DNA of 64,000 nt from Intrasporangium flavum (GTDB lineage: Bacteria; Actinomycetota; Actinomycetes; Actinomycetales; Dermatophilaceae). Every line of letters starts with the position of its first letter. Within the stretch, counting starts at the first letter, position 1. Below, in pieces: positions 17,395-26,511 of the stretch. Location: positions 1 to 64,000 of the forward strand of contig NZ_MLJO01000013.1 in NCBI RefSeq assembly GCF_001956915.1, given 5' to 3'. The notes beneath the pieces were generated by a model. It was given only the letters and a program-made list of their open reading frames with translations. It was not told the origin of the DNA and ran no database searches. Made by a program: the position numbers and the translations under genes.

Positions 17395-18395
17395 CGCGCC
17401 GTGGGCGTCAGCGTCCGTGCGCCCGTCACGCGGGTCGGCCCGCCGTGGCGCAGGTGGTGCAGCGGCCGGCCGGGGACCGGCGTCGGCACCGGCTCGACCG
17501 CGGCCGGCACGACCATCGCGTCGCAGGGCAGCGCGTCGAGGGCCCCGCGCAGGACCGAACCGCGGACCATCTCGACGAGCGCTCCCCGTCCGGGTCGGCG
17601 CACCTCGTCGTGGCCGCCGACGACGACGAGGTCATCGGGGTGGCAGCGCGTCGTCAGGGTGTCGACGCGGTGGTCGAGGACGACGACCTCAGCCCGGCAC
17701 CGCAGGGCGGCACTCTCCGCGACGGTGCTCTCCGCGACGGTGCGGACCGCGTCCCACGCCGCGACGAGGGCCGCCTGCCGCTCCGCCTCGCCCCCGAGCG
17801 CCCGGACCGTGCGGACGACCGAGAGGGGGTCGCCGCGCAGCCGCGCCTCCCGGACCGCGCACCGCAGCACCTCGCCGTCGTCGGCCCGGCCGGTCAGCGC
17901 CGCCCGCACGGCGGGGCCGCGGTCGGGGGAGCGGTCGAGGTCGGCGGGGTGCACGTGGGGGGCCCGACGCGTCACGTGCGGCAGCATGACCGGGCACCCG
18001 GCGCGTCGGATCACCTCGTCCGCGGTCCGGCCCAGGAAGAGCACCTGGTGCCCGCCGAGCCCACGGGCCGGCGCCACGAAGAGCGCCGCGCGCGCGGCCA
18101 ACAGGCCCATCGCCGCGTCGTCCTCCCGGGGGATCGAGGCGATCTCGACGGGCACCGTCGGGTCGGTGGCCTCGGCGACGATCGCGGCCCGGCGCGCTGC
18201 CGTGTGCATCGCCTCGGCGGACAGCCGCCGGTGGCCCGGCACGCTGATGCTCGTGCTCGACTCGTCGACGACGAGCAGCACGAGGTCGTGCCCCCGGCGC
18301 GCCGCCTCCGCCGTGGCGGTGGCGATGGCGGCCTGGTCCGCAGCCGACCGCCCACACCCCACGACGACTGCGTCACAACGCTTTCGATCGAGCAT
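17391..18395 (-). CDS. Universal stress protein with two Usp domains
   Basis: A 334-aa cytoplasmic protein. Domain 1 (about 1-145) begins CDAVVVGCGRSAADQAAIATA and ends FLGRTADEVIRRAGCPVMLP. Domain 2 (about 160-320) ends GSVLRGALDALPCDAMVVPA. The G-x2-G-x9-G-S/T ATP-binding pattern is partly kept in domain 2 (VVGGHDEVRRPGRGALVEMVRGSV) and eroded in domain 1. Usp proteins bind ATP/AMP and modulate stress or transporter activity. Co-translation with SulP suggests a regulatory partner for that transporter. The ATG at 18395 lies opposite the upstream region of the PLDc_N gene. Confidence 0.85.
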   Translation of the reverse strand: MLDRKRCDAVVVGCGRSAADQAAIATATAEAARRGHDLVLLVVDESSTSISVPGHRRLSAEAMHTAARRAAIVAEATDPTVPVEIASIPREDDAAMGLLAARAALFVAPARGLGGHQVLFLGRTADEVIRRAGCPVMLPHVTRRAPHVHPADLDRSPDRGPAVRAALTGRADDGEVLRCAVREARLRGDPLSVVRTVRALGGEAERQAALVAAWDAVRTVAESTVAESAALRCRAEVVVLDHRVDTLTTRCHPDDLVVVGGHDEVRRPGRGALVEMVRGSVLRGALDALPCDAMVVPAAVEPVPTPVPGRPLHHLRHGGPTRVTGARTLTPTAR

Positions 18396-18583
18396 GGCCC
18401 ACCGCCCATCCGCGCCACCCTGCCGCCTCGCGCAGGGCCGAGGTCCGACCTCGCCGCCGCCAGTGTTGCGCCGCCGCCACGCGGCGGGATCACTCCTGCG
18501 GGATGAGGCTGACCCCGCGCCCGTCGACCACGCTGGTCCTGACGACCACCGTGGCGTCGAGCTGGCTCTTCGAGAGGACTGGC

Positions 18584-18988
18584 ATGGACAACATCACGAC
18601 CAACTTCTGGGACGTCCTGCTGTGGAGCTTCTGGTTCTTCATCTGGTTCGCCGCGATCTTCGTGTGGGTCCGGTGCATCTTCGACGTCTTCCGGGACCGG
18701 GACCTCAGCGGCTGGGGCAAGGCCGGCTGGGCCATCCTGCTCATCCTCGTGCCGTGGCTCGGCGCGCTGATCTACCTCATCGTCCGCGGGCGCAGCATGT
18801 CCGACCGGCAGATGCGCGAGATGGCGCAGGTGCAGCAGCAGCAGGAGGAGTACATCAGGTCCGTGGCGTCCGGCTCGGGCGCTGCGCCGAACGCGGCGGA
18901 CCAGATCGCCAGCGCCAAGTCGCTGCTCGACTCCGGCACGATCACGCCAGAGGAGTTCGAGGCGCTGAAGACGAAGGCCCTCGCCTGA
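18584..18988 (+). CDS. Small membrane protein with PLDc_N-type helices and C-terminal SHOCT motif
   Basis: 134 aa. Two hydrophobic hairpins (FWDVLLWSFWFFIWFAAIF and WAILLILVPWLGALIYLIV) match the PLD-nuclease N-terminal membrane module without any nuclease. A Q-rich linker follows, and the last 30 residues (QIASAKSLLDSGTITPEEFE) are a SHOCT motif, a short helix pair thought to mediate oligomerisation. ATG 18584 with GAGAGGAC upstream is preferred over an earlier in-frame ATG at 18503 that lacks a good ribosome site. It is 35 bp ahead of the MFS gene and may be co-transcribed. Function unknown. Confidence 0.78.
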   Translation: MDNITTNFWDVLLWSFWFFIWFAAIFVWVRCIFDVFRDRDLSGWGKAGWAILLILVPWLGALIYLIVRGRSMSDRQMREMAQVQQQQEEYIRSVASGSGAAPNAADQIASAKSLLDSGTITPEEFEALKTKALA

Positions 18989-19023
18989 CCCTGCGGAGCG
19001 ACAGGGTCGGAAGGAGCACCCCG

Positions 19024-20709
19024 ATGGCGAAGAGCACCGCGCCCGCAGTCGCGGCGACGGCGGGCGCGGGCTCTGGCGCCATCCTCGTCACGCTGGCCTC
19101 CGGCCAGTTCCTCATGGCGCTCGACAGCTCGGTCATGAACGTGTCGATCGCGACGGTCGCCGCCGACCTCGACACCTCGGTCACCGGTATCCAGACGGCC
19201 ATCACCCTCTACACGCTGGTGATGGCCTCACTCATGATCACCGGCGGCAAGGTCGGCCAGATCCTGGGCCGCAAGCGGGCCTTCGCCCTCGGCTGCATCA
19301 TCTACGGCTGCGGGTCGCTGACGACCTCGCTGTCGCCGAACCTCACGGTCCTGCTCATCGGCTGGTCGATCCTCGAGGGTGTCGGCGCCTCGCTCATCAT
19401 GCCGGCCATCGTCGCCCTCATCGCCGCCAACTTCGGTCGGTCGGAGCGTCCGCGCGCGTACGGCATGGTGGCCGCGGCGGGGGCCATCGCGGTGGCGGCC
19501 GGCCCGCTCATCGGTGGGCTCTTCACGACGTACCTGTCGTGGCGGTGGGTGTTCGCCGGGGAGGTCCTCGTGGTGCTCGGCATCCTCGTGCTGACCCGCA
19601 GGATGGCCGACACGCCACCGGAGTCCGGCGTGAGGCTCGACCTCGTCGGCACCGCGCTGTCGGCCTCCGGCCTGGCGCTCGTCGTCTACGGCATCCTCCG
19701 CGCCGGGTCGTGGGGGCTCATCGACCCCAAGCCCGAAGCGCCGACGCTCTTCGGCCTGTCCGCGGTCATCTGGCTCATCCTGGCCGGTGGCTTCGTCCTC
19801 GTCGGGTTCCTCGCGTGGGAGCGTCGACGCGTCGAGCGCGGGGAGGCCGCACTCATCGACCCGGCGATGCTGCGCAACCCGCTCCTGCGCGGTGGGCTCA
19901 CCGGCTTCTTCTTCCAGTACCTGCTGCTCGCCGGCCTGTTCTTCGCCGTGCCGCTGTTCCTGTCGGTCTCGCTCGGCCTGTCGGCGATCGCCACCGGGGT
20001 GCGGATGCTGCCGCTGTCGGTGACGCTGCTCATCGCGGCCGTCGGCGTGCCGAAGTTCTTCCCCGACGCCAACCCCCGTCGCGTCGTGCGCCTCGGGTTC
20101 CTGTCCCTCCTGCTCGGCCTCGTCACCCTGCTGGGTGCGCTCCAGCTCGGCGCCGGCCCCGAGGTCGTCACGCTGCCGATGCTGCTCGCGGGGCTCGGGA
20201 TCGGCGCCCTGGCCTCCCAGCTCGGCAGCGTCACCGTGTCGTCGGTGCCCGACGAGGAGACGGACGAGGTGGGCGGCCTGCAGAACACCGTGACGTTCCT
20301 CGGGTCCTCCTTCGGCACGGCGCTCAGCGGCGCCGTGCTCATCGCGGCGCTCTCCTCGTCGTTCTTCACCGGCATCCAGGACAACCCGGCGATCCCTGCG
20401 AGCCTCTCGTCGCAGGCACAGGTCGAGCTGTCCGCCGGCGTGCCCTTCATCCCGGACTCGCAGCTGAGCGCCGCCCTCGACGCGGCCGGCGTCCACGGCG
20501 ACACCGCGGCCGCGGTGATGGACGAGAACACCGCCGCCCGACTCGCCGGCCTGCGGGCCTCGCTCGGGGTGCTCGCGCTGCTCGGGCTCGTGGCCATCTA
20601 CTCGGTGGGCGGCATCCCGACGCGCCAGCCGGGCGCCAAGCCCGAGACGACGGCCGCCGGGGACGAGGCGGGGGCCGCCCCCGACCCGGAGGCCGCCGGG
20701 TCGTCGTGA
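19024..20709 (+). CDS. MFS transporter, DHA2 (EmrB/QacA) family
   Basis: A 561-aa drug:proton antiporter-like protein with about 14 hydrophobic segments. Motif D (FLMALDSSVMNVSIATVAADL) and motif A (GGKVGQILGRKRAF) are clear, as is the motif C-like AAAGAIAVAAGPLIGGLF. A cytoplasmic C-terminal tail rich in Ala/Glu/Asp ends the protein. GGAAGGAG precedes ATG 19024. No regulator gene is adjacent, so the substrate is open (organic cations, antibiotics or a metabolite). Confidence 0.9.
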   Translation: MAKSTAPAVAATAGAGSGAILVTLASGQFLMALDSSVMNVSIATVAADLDTSVTGIQTAITLYTLVMASLMITGGKVGQILGRKRAFALGCIIYGCGSLTTSLSPNLTVLLIGWSILEGVGASLIMPAIVALIAANFGRSERPRAYGMVAAAGAIAVAAGPLIGGLFTTYLSWRWVFAGEVLVVLGILVLTRRMADTPPESGVRLDLVGTALSASGLALVVYGILRAGSWGLIDPKPEAPTLFGLSAVIWLILAGGFVLVGFLAWERRRVERGEAALIDPAMLRNPLLRGGLTGFFFQYLLLAGLFFAVPLFLSVSLGLSAIATGVRMLPLSVTLLIAAVGVPKFFPDANPRRVVRLGFLSLLLGLVTLLGALQLGAGPEVVTLPMLLAGLGIGALASQLGSVTVSSVPDEETDEVGGLQNTVTFLGSSFGTALSGAVLIAALSSSFFTGIQDNPAIPASLSSQAQVELSAGVPFIPDSQLSAALDAAGVHGDTAAAVMDENTAARLAGLRASLGVLALLGLVAIYSVGGIPTRQPGAKPETTAAGDEAGAAPDPEAAGSS

Positions 20710-20773
20710 CGCGTGGCGCCCTTGACGTGGTCCGGAGGGGGACGGACAGTGAGGCGTCGGGTCGGCGGCTCGG

Positions 20774-21250
20774 GTGAACAGGGGGCACGTGGTGCGTCGC
20801 GTGGTTGTGGCTTCTGCGGGCGTCGCCGTGGTGGCGTCGGTGGTCGTCGGGGTTCTGGCGTGGTTGGGTGCCGGGCCCTTCCGAGCACCACTCAAGGAGT
20901 ACTCGTTCTCGCCGACCGAGGTTCGTACGCTGGGCGAGGGCGGGGACCCGCTGGTGATCTCCGTCATGTTCCCGTGGGGCGAGGACGGGGTGTGTTCGGG
21001 CCAGTTCACGGTGACGGCGGTCGAGTCCGCGTCGTCGGTGGTCGTGAGCCAGGTCAAAGGCTCGGAGTGGCCAGCCGGAGAGCTGTGCGCGGACCTCGGA
21101 ACGCCGGATGGGGTCTCCAGTGCGGAACTCACACTGCGGAGTCCGCTGGGCGACCGGACGGTCACCAGGGCTCAGGATGGCGCGGTGCTGCCCGTGCTGG
21201 ATCCGTGTGAGCGGCAGGGTGTGCCGTCGATGTGCCCACGGCTTCAATAG
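20774..21250 (+). CDS. Orphan membrane-anchored hypothetical protein
   Basis: A 158-aa protein not recognised. One N-terminal hydrophobic segment (VVVASAGVAVVASVVVGVLAWLG, split by a few residues) anchors an extracytoplasmic domain of about 125 residues. Three to four Cys (C in DGVCSGQ, GELCADL, LDPCERQ, SMCPRL) could make two disulfides. The GTG start at 20774 is chosen because an anchor directly follows it. Codon choice is less biased to C/G at third positions than in neighbouring genes (many gtt, gct, gga), which hints at recent acquisition or weak expression. Confidence 0.6.
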   Translation: MNRGHVVRRVVVASAGVAVVASVVVGVLAWLGAGPFRAPLKEYSFSPTEVRTLGEGGDPLVISVMFPWGEDGVCSGQFTVTAVESASSVVVSQVKGSEWPAGELCADLGTPDGVSSAELTLRSPLGDRTVTRAQDGAVLPVLDPCERQGVPSMCPRLQ

Positions 21251-21370
21251 CGCTACTTCGCGCTCGAGCCACGTACAGAAACTCTTCACCGGGTCGAACG
21301 CCGGGCCGGAGTCCTCCTGCGGTGACGTGCTTGTCCGTCTGTGCAGCTGGGGGCTCGAGCCGTCAGCGAG

Positions 21371-21835
21371 TCAGCCCCCGACTGCGAACGCCACAACCTC
21401 GTGGTCACGACATGCGTCGGGTAGCAAGGAGCGCACGTCGGTGCCGTGTGGCCTCCCAACGCCTCCATCGAGCCGGTCGCCGGGTCGAAACGTCATGCCG
21501 TTGACGCGGACCTCGAAACTGTCTCCGCGAGAAACCAGTTCGGTGCCTGGGGGCCACGCGAGAACGGTGTCGTCGTCCAGGAAGCCGACGCACGTGCGTG
21601 CGACCAGGCCCAGCTGTCCACCTCCACCGACCATGTCCCCGCTGTCCCCCTGCCTACCGAGGGTCTCGCTTCGTGCATCGATCAAGAGGGTGACGCCGTC
21701 GGCGTGCTCGAGGTGTGCGGCAGAGCCTCGCGGGAGCACCGAGAAGGCAACAGCGGCGCCGACCAACACGACAGCGGCCGTGACAGCGCACAAGATCCAC
21801 AGTCGGGCAGGCCCGCTCGGATCGATCCCGCTCAT
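21371..21835 (-). CDS. Orphan membrane-anchored hypothetical protein
   Basis: A 154-aa protein not recognised. It has one membrane segment (LWILCAVTAAVVLVGAAVAF, residues about 10-30) and an outer domain with FLDDDTVLAWPPGTELV and VNGMTFRPGDRLDGG, suggestive of a small beta-rich fold. ATG 21835 places the anchor near the N-terminus; the frame is open upstream to 21973 but that extension is Arg/Ser-rich and has no better start. It converges on another orphan anchored protein, with about 120 bp of apparently empty sequence between. Confidence 0.55.
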   Translation of the reverse strand: MSGIDPSGPARLWILCAVTAAVVLVGAAVAFSVLPRGSAAHLEHADGVTLLIDARSETLGRQGDSGDMVGGGGQLGLVARTCVGFLDDDTVLAWPPGTELVSRGDSFEVRVNGMTFRPGDRLDGGVGRPHGTDVRSLLPDACRDHEVVAFAVGG

Positions 21836-22006
21836 GCGGCTGTCTGAACGTGCGCGACGCCGACATCCATGAGGCGATCCTGTCACCTGACCCGCGTCGA
21901 ACGCGCCGTCAGAGGCGAGCCCCGACGACCTGCTCTTCACTGCTCCCGAGGACGGCCTGCGTCGTCCGGACAACCGGCGTGGATGCGTGCTCGACCCGGA
22001 GACATG

Positions 22007-22082
22007 TGGTGGGCCCCGTCGGGCTCGAACCGACGACCAGCGGATTAAAAGTCCGACGCTCTACCAACTGAGCTAGAGGCCC
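22007..22082 (-). tRNA. tRNA-Lys (anticodon TTT)
   Basis: A 76-nt cloverleaf read on the minus strand, starting GGGCCTC and ending GGGGCCC-A-CCA. The acceptor stem is 7 bp with one T-G and the CCA is encoded. D-arm AGCTCAGTTGGTAGAGC, anticodon loop CTTTTAA (anticodon TTT) and T-arm GTCGGTTCGAGCCCGAC are all clear. It is a single tRNA, not part of a cluster. Confidence 0.97.
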
Positions 22083-22277
22083 GGGTGGGTGGGGACGTTA
22101 ACAGGGAGAACCGTAGGGACAACAACGGTGTGATTCGCCTGGATCCCAGCCCGCCGTCAGTATGCCGCACGGACCCTCCGCTGAGACCCGCACCCGGTGC
22201 CTCGGCCCGGAATCGAACAGCGCGCCCGACCGCGCCGGGACCGCGTGGCCTGGGCCGCGGGCAGCCTCGAGATGGCG

Positions 22278-22913
22278 CTATGTCCGGTCGAGGAGCCCGG
22301 CGCTGCGGGCGGCCGCGATCGCGGCCGTGCGGCTGTCCACACCGAGCTTGGTGTACGCGTGGTTCAGGTGCGTCTTGACCGTCGCCTCGCTGACGAACAG
22401 GCGCTTGGCCACCTGCCGGTTCGACAGCCCCTCAGCGACGAGCCGCATGACCTCGAGCTCGCGCGCGCTCAGCCCGGCCTTGCGGGTGCGCAGGGTCGCG
22501 ATCATGCGCTCGGTCATCGACGGGCTGAGGACGGTCTGCCCGGACGCCGCGGCCACGATGGCAGCGACCAGCTCGTCGGTGGCGACGTCCTTGAGGAGGT
22601 ATCCCGAGGCGCCCGCCTCGACGGCGCGCACGATGTCGGTGTCATGGTCGTACGTCGTCAGGATGAGTACCGCAGGCGCAGGGGGCGTGAAGGAGAGGAC
22701 CGCTCGGGTGATCGCGACCCCGTCCATGCCGTCACCGAGTCGCAGGTCGCACAGCACGACGTCCGGGCGCTGCTGCGCCGCAGCGGACAGCGCCGCCGGG
22801 CCGTCCCCGGCTTCGGCGACGACCTCGACCTCGGGCCGGGCTGCCAGCAGCATGCGCAGTCCAGCCCGCACCACCGGGTGGTCGTCGACGATGAGGACGC
22901 GGACGGGCGTCAT
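22278..22913 (-). CDS. NarL/LuxR family response regulator
   Basis: A 211-aa regulator. The receiver domain (1-120) has VDDHP acidic pocket, phospho-acceptor Asp in VVLCDLRLG, and Lys in YLLKDVATDE. The C-terminal LuxR helix-turn-helix is LSARELEVMRLVAEGLSNRQ and SEATVKTHLNHAYTKLG. It overlaps its kinase gene by ATGA and is the last gene of the efflux unit, so it probably controls the pump genes upstream in response to envelope or drug stress (inference). Confidence 0.93.
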   Translation of the reverse strand: MTPVRVLIVDDHPVVRAGLRMLLAARPEVEVVAEAGDGPAALSAAAQQRPDVVLCDLRLGDGMDGVAITRAVLSFTPPAPAVLILTTYDHDTDIVRAVEAGASGYLLKDVATDELVAAIVAAASGQTVLSPSMTERMIATLRTRKAGLSARELEVMRLVAEGLSNRQVAKRLFVSEATVKTHLNHAYTKLGVDSRTAAIAAARSAGLLDRT

Positions 22914-24190
22914 CCAGCGACTCCCGCGCGCAACGGCACGTGCGCGGTCAACGCGGTGCCCTCACCCGGCGCGGACTCCACGTCGAGACCGCCGCCGAGC
23001 TCGCGCAGCCGTGCCCGCGTGGACGACAGCCCGTAGCCGCCGGCCTCGGGCGCGTGCGGTCTCGAGTCGACCGCTCTGGGGTCGAAGCCGATTCCGTCGT
23101 CGACGACGTCGAGGCGTACGGAGTCCGTTGTCTCCGACAAGGACACGACGACACGGGTGGCGTGGGCGTGCCTGCGCACATTGGCCAACGCCCCCTGCAA
23201 CGTGCGGACCAGGGCGACCTCCAGGGCCGTCGGCAGGGCATCAAGCTGCCCGTCCAGACGCAGGTCGGTGGGGATGCCGGTCTGGTCGGTGAACGAGTCC
23301 AGCAGGCGCCGGAGGCTGGTCGGCAGGGTCGCCCCATCGAGCTGCCGTGGCGCCAGCGACGCGACGACCCGTCGTGCCTCATGCAGGTTCTCGGACGCCG
23401 TGGACTGGATGTGACGCAGGAGCTCACGTTGGCGCGTCCGGTCGGTCACCTCCTCGGCTGAGCGCGCCAGCAGCACGATCGAGGAGAAACCCTGCGCCAG
23501 GGTGTCGTGGATGTCGCGGGACAGGCGGGCCCTCTCGCCGAGCGCGCCGGCCTCACGTTGGGTGGCGGCCAGTTGTGCATGCAGCGACTCGGCCTCGGCC
23601 TGCGCTTCGACGAGGGAAGCGATGAGGCGTTCGCGTTCCACGCCGTACCGGACGAGCTGGACCTGGCCCCAGGAGACGATGAGGGCGAACAACGCGCCGA
23701 TCGCCGGCCCGATGACCCCCGCGACCGTGAGCACGCCCAGCGCGTGCCACGGCGCGACCACGACCACGGCCAGCACGGCGAGCGCGTACGGCACGGACCA
23801 GCGCCACGGGAGAAAATGCCCGGCAAGCAACCAGAGGCTGAACGCGACCCAGACGAACTCCGCGGAGAGGGCGACCAGGACGAGCCACAGGGCCGTCAGC
23901 CCGAGCAGCCATACGAGTACGGCTGATCCGGCGCCCGATGTGGCACCGGGGACTCTGCCGGTGCGCTCGGTCTCCCGCGAGGCGGGTGCGCCAGGGCCCG
24001 CTCCGCCATGCACCCGTCGGCGCCGGGAGAAGACGACGCCGAGGACGTACCAGCCCAGGAACGCGACGGTGAGCGCCACGGCGGAGGCCGGCGATGCCCC
24101 GAGCGTGACGGCCCTGACCAGTCCGATGCTCGTCAGGGCCACCAGGAGCAGGTGCTGGAAGCCGGTCAGGAACCGCAGGGCCGAGTCCAC
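22910..24190 (-). CDS. NarL-family sensor histidine kinase
   Basis: A 426-aa membrane kinase. About five or six N-terminal membrane segments (to residue 180) with only short loops suggest sensing within the membrane. A short coiled-coil precedes the HisKA_3 domain, with the phospho-His in RLSRDIHDTLAQGFSS. The HATPase domain shows VVDDGIGFDP and GGYGLSSTRARLRELGG. This architecture is shared with kinases sensing membrane or antibiotic stress. The gap to the upstream MMPL gene is only 9 bp, so sensor and pump are on one mRNA. Confidence 0.9.
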   Translation of the reverse strand: MDSALRFLTGFQHLLLVALTSIGLVRAVTLGASPASAVALTVAFLGWYVLGVVFSRRRRVHGGAGPGAPASRETERTGRVPGATSGAGSAVLVWLLGLTALWLVLVALSAEFVWVAFSLWLLAGHFLPWRWSVPYALAVLAVVVVAPWHALGVLTVAGVIGPAIGALFALIVSWGQVQLVRYGVERERLIASLVEAQAEAESLHAQLAATQREAGALGERARLSRDIHDTLAQGFSSIVLLARSAEEVTDRTRQRELLRHIQSTASENLHEARRVVASLAPRQLDGATLPTSLRRLLDSFTDQTGIPTDLRLDGQLDALPTALEVALVRTLQGALANVRRHAHATRVVVSLSETTDSVRLDVVDDGIGFDPRAVDSRPHAPEAGGYGLSSTRARLRELGGGLDVESAPGEGTALTAHVPLRAGVAG

Positions 24191-24199
24191 ATCCCGAAC

Positions 24200-26356
24200 C
24201 TACGGCACAGCCCGATTCGCGGGGACGGCCTCGGCGTCAGCGGGTTCTTCGCCGGTACCTGTGGCGGCACGACGCGAGCGGGTCGGGCGGGTCGAGCGGG
24301 TCGGGCGGGTCGGGCGCGCCGGCCACCACAGGCGGTCCTGCACGAGCCCGGCCAGCGCCGGCACGAGCACCGTGCGCACGACGAGCGTGTCGAGCAGGAC
24401 CCCGAGCCCGACGATCAGCCCGAGCTGGCCCAGGGTCACCAGGGGCAGCACGCCCAGGGCGGCGAACACGGCGGCCAGGACGACTCCGGCGCTGGTGATG
24501 ACGGTCCCGGTCGCCCCGACCGCGCGCACCATGCCGTCCTTCGTGCCATGCGCGACGGCCTCGTCACGGGCGCGGTGAGCCAGGAAGATGGTGTAGTCGA
24601 CACCGAGGGCCACCAGGAACAGGAACGCGATGAGTGGAACCTGCAGGTCGAGGGCCGGCCAGCCGAGCAGGTGCGTGCCCACCCAGGAGCCGGCGCCGAT
24701 GGCACCCAAGGCGCTCAGGGCGTTGACCGGCAGCAGGAGCAGCGGCGCGACGAACGAGCGCAGCAGCACCAGCAGGACCAGCCCGGTGATGGCGAAGACG
24801 AGCGGCACGATGAGCCTCAGGTCGGCCTCGTTCCCGGCGCGGGCGTCGACGTCGGTCGCCTCGGGACCGCCGACGAGCACGGCCGCCCCTGGGACCTGGT
24901 GGACGGCTGCACGGATGGCTTCGACGCTCTGCCGCGCTTCGGCAGTGCCGGGCGAGGCGTCGCTGATGACGGTGACCACGACGGGTCCGGTGCCGGTGGC
25001 TGCGGCAGTGTCTCCCGCGGTGCCCGCAGCTGATGGTGCACCGAGGACGTGCACGCCCGGCACGGTGGCGGCGGCGCGGGCCACCCCTTCGGCATGGTGC
25101 GCGTCGGTGATCACGACGGTGGGCTGTGCGGCCCCGGCCGGGTAGTGCTGGGCGAGCACCTGCAGCCCGGTGGCGGACTCTGCCGAGCCGCGGAAACGCT
25201 CGGTCTGGCTCAGGCCGAGGTTGGTGCCGAACAGTCCGGTGCCGAGGACCGCGAGGAGGGCCACGGCGGCCGAGGCCATGACCGCGGGCCGGCGCACGAC
25301 GCGAGTGGCGACGCGTCCGAAGGCGCCGGCACGGACGTCACGGCTCGTGCCCGCGTCAGGTACGAACGGCCAGAAGACGCGACGGCCGGTGATGGCCAGG
25401 GCCGCGGGCAGCAGCACGAGCACGCAGACGAGGGTGATGAGCAGACCGGCGGCTGCAGCCACCCCGAGGCCGCGGATGCCCGGTGTCGAGGCGAAGGCGA
25501 GACTGCCCAGGGCCAGCACGACCGTGACGTTGCTCGCGAGCACAGCCGGGGTGGTGCGTCGCCGAGCGGCAGCCAACGCGGTGAGGTGGTCGGGGTGGGT
25601 GTGCAGCTCCTCGCGGTAGCGGGAGATCAGCAGCAGCGCGTAGTTGGTGCCTGCACCGAAGACCAGGACGCTGACGATTCCGGTGTCGAACTGCAGGTCG
25701 AGCGCCGCACCGAGCCGGGCCGTGACGGTGGCTGCCGCCTGGTCGGCGAGGGCGACGACCGCGAGCGGGATGAGCCACAGGATGGGGGAGCGGTAGGTGA
25801 GCAGCAGCAGCAGGGCGACGATGCCGACGGTGATCAGCAGCAGGGTCACGTTCGCGCCGTCGAAGGCGGAGGCGATGTCGGCGCCGAACGCCGGCCCGCC
25901 GGTGACGAGCACCTGCACCCCTTCCGGGCGCGCGTCGGCGATGCGTTCGCGCAGCGTGGCGATGGTGGCGGCGTTGTCGGTGTTGGACGCTGCGGTGGCG
26001 ACCGGGAGCTGGATCGTCGCGGCGAGCCGGTCGGCGGAGCGGGTCGCGCTCGAGGCGGGATGACCTGCCGGTGTCGGCAGGTGCCGTCCGAGCTCGTCGA
26101 GGGCTTCCAGGTCGGTGCTGGTGACGGGGTGGCCGTCCTGGCGGGTGGCGACCAGCAGGACGGGCTGGACCTCCTGCCCGGGCAGGGTCCCCAGGACCCG
26201 GGCTGCGCGCGCTGACTCACTGCTCGTGGGCGCTGGTTCAGAGCGCGAGGCGGCGTCGGTGGTCTTCAGGCCGCCGATGGCGGCCAGGACGGTGACCAGG
26301 CCGAGCACGAGCGTGATCCACGCTCGACGACGGCTGGTTGTTCGGTCAGTGGACAC
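24200..26356 (-). CDS. MMPL family (RND superfamily) transporter
   Basis: A 718-aa proton-driven exporter of lipids, lipopeptides or hydrophobic drugs. It has the RND layout of TM1, a first periplasmic domain, TM2-6, a second periplasmic domain and TM7-12. GTNYALLLISRYREEL and GVDYTIFLAHRARDEA are the two GxxY/DY motifs of MMPL TM4 and TM10. The C-terminus has a basic tail made of RPTR/STRPTR repeats, coded by an imperfect GC-rich tandem repeat near 24275-24320. It lies between the MFS pump and the two-component genes. Confidence 0.9.
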   Translation of the reverse strand: MSTDRTTSRRRAWITLVLGLVTVLAAIGGLKTTDAASRSEPAPTSSESARAARVLGTLPGQEVQPVLLVATRQDGHPVTSTDLEALDELGRHLPTPAGHPASSATRSADRLAATIQLPVATAASNTDNAATIATLRERIADARPEGVQVLVTGGPAFGADIASAFDGANVTLLLITVGIVALLLLLTYRSPILWLIPLAVVALADQAAATVTARLGAALDLQFDTGIVSVLVFGAGTNYALLLISRYREELHTHPDHLTALAAARRRTTPAVLASNVTVVLALGSLAFASTPGIRGLGVAAAAGLLITLVCVLVLLPAALAITGRRVFWPFVPDAGTSRDVRAGAFGRVATRVVRRPAVMASAAVALLAVLGTGLFGTNLGLSQTERFRGSAESATGLQVLAQHYPAGAAQPTVVITDAHHAEGVARAAATVPGVHVLGAPSAAGTAGDTAAATGTGPVVVTVISDASPGTAEARQSVEAIRAAVHQVPGAAVLVGGPEATDVDARAGNEADLRLIVPLVFAITGLVLLVLLRSFVAPLLLLPVNALSALGAIGAGSWVGTHLLGWPALDLQVPLIAFLFLVALGVDYTIFLAHRARDEAVAHGTKDGMVRAVGATGTVITSAGVVLAAVFAALGVLPLVTLGQLGLIVGLGVLLDTLVVRTVLVPALAGLVQDRLWWPARPTRPTRSTRPTRSRRAATGTGEEPADAEAVPANRAVP

Positions 26357-26511
26357 GGTTCTCCTTCAACCAAGGCGGAGCACGGCGCTGCCGCGGGGAT
26401 GAGTCGCGGTGGCCGCGCGACGGTGACGGGGGCCTGGCGGCGGTGCCTGGCGGCGCGAGTGGGTCGAGCGGCGGGGCGGCCCCTCCCCGGCGCCGACCGT
26501 GGCACGCAGGG

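Noticed and set aside
22204-22240. A tRNA-like T-loop (minus-strand GTTCGATTCC) near the tRNA-Lys gene
   Set aside because: No pairing T-stem, anticodon arm or acceptor stem surrounds it, so it is not called a tRNA, only a possible chance match.
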